Both the position numbers and the translations under genes were made by a program. Of a stretch of 64,000 bases of DNA, positions 61,408 to 64,000 are shown piece by piece. The stretch comes from Litchfieldella qijiaojingensis (GTDB lineage Bacteria > Pseudomonadota > Gammaproteobacteria > Pseudomonadales > Halomonadaceae): assembly GCF_014651875.1 (NCBI RefSeq), contig NZ_BMXS01000009.1:1-64000 (forward strand), read 5' to 3'. The notes under the pieces are model-generated. The model searched no databases, was not told the origin of the DNA, and saw only the letters and a list, made by a program, of their open reading frames with translations. The number at the start of each line of letters is the position of its first letter. The stretch's first letter is position 1.

Positions 61408-61549
61408 GGAAGTGCTGAATAAATCGACGAGCGACCTCAAGCGCAAGGCGCACGGAGCACAGGAACCGGAGCATATGGGGTATATGTGAGGCTTCCGAGC
61501 ACCGCGCAACGCAGCGATTGAGCCGCGCAGGCATTTATTCGGTACTTCC
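61408..61549. mobile_element. MITE-like element, copy 2 (142 bp)
   Basis: Ends GGAAGTGCTGAATAAAT (61408-61424) and ATTTATTCGGTACTTCC (61533-61549) are inverted repeats with 15 of 17 matches. They are flanked by TTTT at 61404-61407 and 61550-61553, a 4-bp duplication. Homologous along its whole length, in opposite orientation, to 1393-1532. It fills most of the gap between the DUF99 gene and recQ. No coding capacity. Confidence 0.82.
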
Positions 61550-61594
61550 TTTTGGTATGCTGATGTTTCCATCATGGCAAGGGAGTGCCGCAGC

Positions 61595-63551
<1,957 letters not shown>

Positions 63552-63565
<14 letters not shown>

Positions 63566-64000
63566 GTGAAGTGAGGGTCTGAAGACTAGGCGGCAACTGC
63601 GATTCCCCCATCAGGTAGATATCGATATGGCGTGCGACGTCACGCCCTTCGCCGATCGCCCAGACCACTAGCGAGGCTCCGCGGCGGGCATCGCCACTGG
63701 CGAAGACGCCATCCAGATTGGTCATCATGGTCTCATCGGCGGCCAGCGTGCCGTTATCATCGAGCTTTAGCCCTTGGTCAACGAATGCCTGGGCCTGGGC
63801 GCCCTGAAAGCCAATAGCGATCAGCACCAGGTCGGCGGGAATACGGATATCCTCCTCGAGTACCGTCTTGTCCTTGCGCCGCCCTTGGGCGTCGAGGGTC
63901 CATTTGACGCGCTCGGTGATCAGCGCATCCACGACGCCATCGCCATCGTCGTCGACGAAAGCAGTGACATTGAGCGCGAACAGCGCCCGGCCACCCTCTT
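63552..64000 (-). CDS. gltD: Glutamate synthase small subunit, C-terminal part (cut by window edge)
   Basis: The frame is open to the window end. Readable residues include ITERVKWTLDAQGRRKDKTV, IPADLVLIAIGFQGAQAQAF and NLDGVFASGDARRGASLVVWAIGEGRDVARHIDIYLMG: the NAD(P)-binding and FAD-binding C-terminal motifs (GVFASGDARRGASLVVWAI) of GltD. This subunit passes electrons from NADPH to GltB for ammonia assimilation. It ends LPPSLQTLTSPTDD, converging with recQ with a 14-base overlap. Confidence 0.9.

Noticed and set aside
61388-61534. N-terminal extension of the DUF99 protein upstream of 61387
   Set aside because: The extra codons lie in the MITE (61408-61549), and homology to DUF99 begins after ATG 61387.

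Overview
The window reads as chromosomal DNA of a GC-rich, motile, aerobic gammaproteobacterium, most likely Halomonas or a close relative. The gene families point that way: ArgP/ArgO, a DUF2835 protein, TctABC with TctDE, a FIST/kinase pair, glutathione-independent formaldehyde dehydrogenase, and urease with a urea ABC importer. The genus is an inference; no rRNA gene is present. Genes are dense, and many neighbours overlap by ATGA or TGATG. No CRISPR array, tRNA, prophage or intact insertion sequence was seen.

Layout. 1-7.3 kb: a permease gene cut by the window edge, two unknown membrane proteins, a large GAF/PAS/GGDEF/EAL c-di-GMP protein, a scrap of an IS and an outer-membrane barrel. 7.4-13 kb: flagellin (fliC) with a sigma-28 promoter, then a giant TPR/GT41/methyltransferase fusion, probably a flagellin-modifying enzyme, and a small unknown gene. 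13.4-17.3 kb: DUF2835, a membrane NMT1-like/GGDEF diguanylate cyclase and a chemoreceptor. 17.5-30.4 kb: a one-strand 13-gene urea block, urtABCDE-ureDABCEFGJ, preceded by a strong sigma-54 promoter match and two NtrC-type boxes. Three repeat insertions lie inside its urease part.

30.4-39.3 kb: an acyl-CoA dehydrogenase under a 30-bp dyad, the tctCBA tripartite importer, and a divergent, translationally coupled set (a shortened IclR protein, TctD, TctE, a periplasmic binding protein) that probably senses the substrate. 39.3-50.9 kb: RlpA-like lipoprotein, cobA, a FIST sensor with histidine kinase (NosP/NahK-like), an NSS sodium symporter, hppD, argO/argP, fdhA and cfa. 50.9-59.2 kb: a four-gene Wadjet-type SMC defence operon, jetABCD. 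59.3-64 kb: a short-chain dehydrogenase, a hydrolase, a DUF99 protein, recQ and the end of gltD.

The strongest points for follow-up are these: the Wadjet operon, whose JetC has an unusual Walker B region; the GT41/methyltransferase fusion next to flagellin; the FIST/kinase pair; a pair of 140-142 bp MITE-like elements with terminal inverted repeats and 4-bp target duplications at opposite ends of the window; and several dispersed repeat families, including a four-unit REP array between ureF and ureG.
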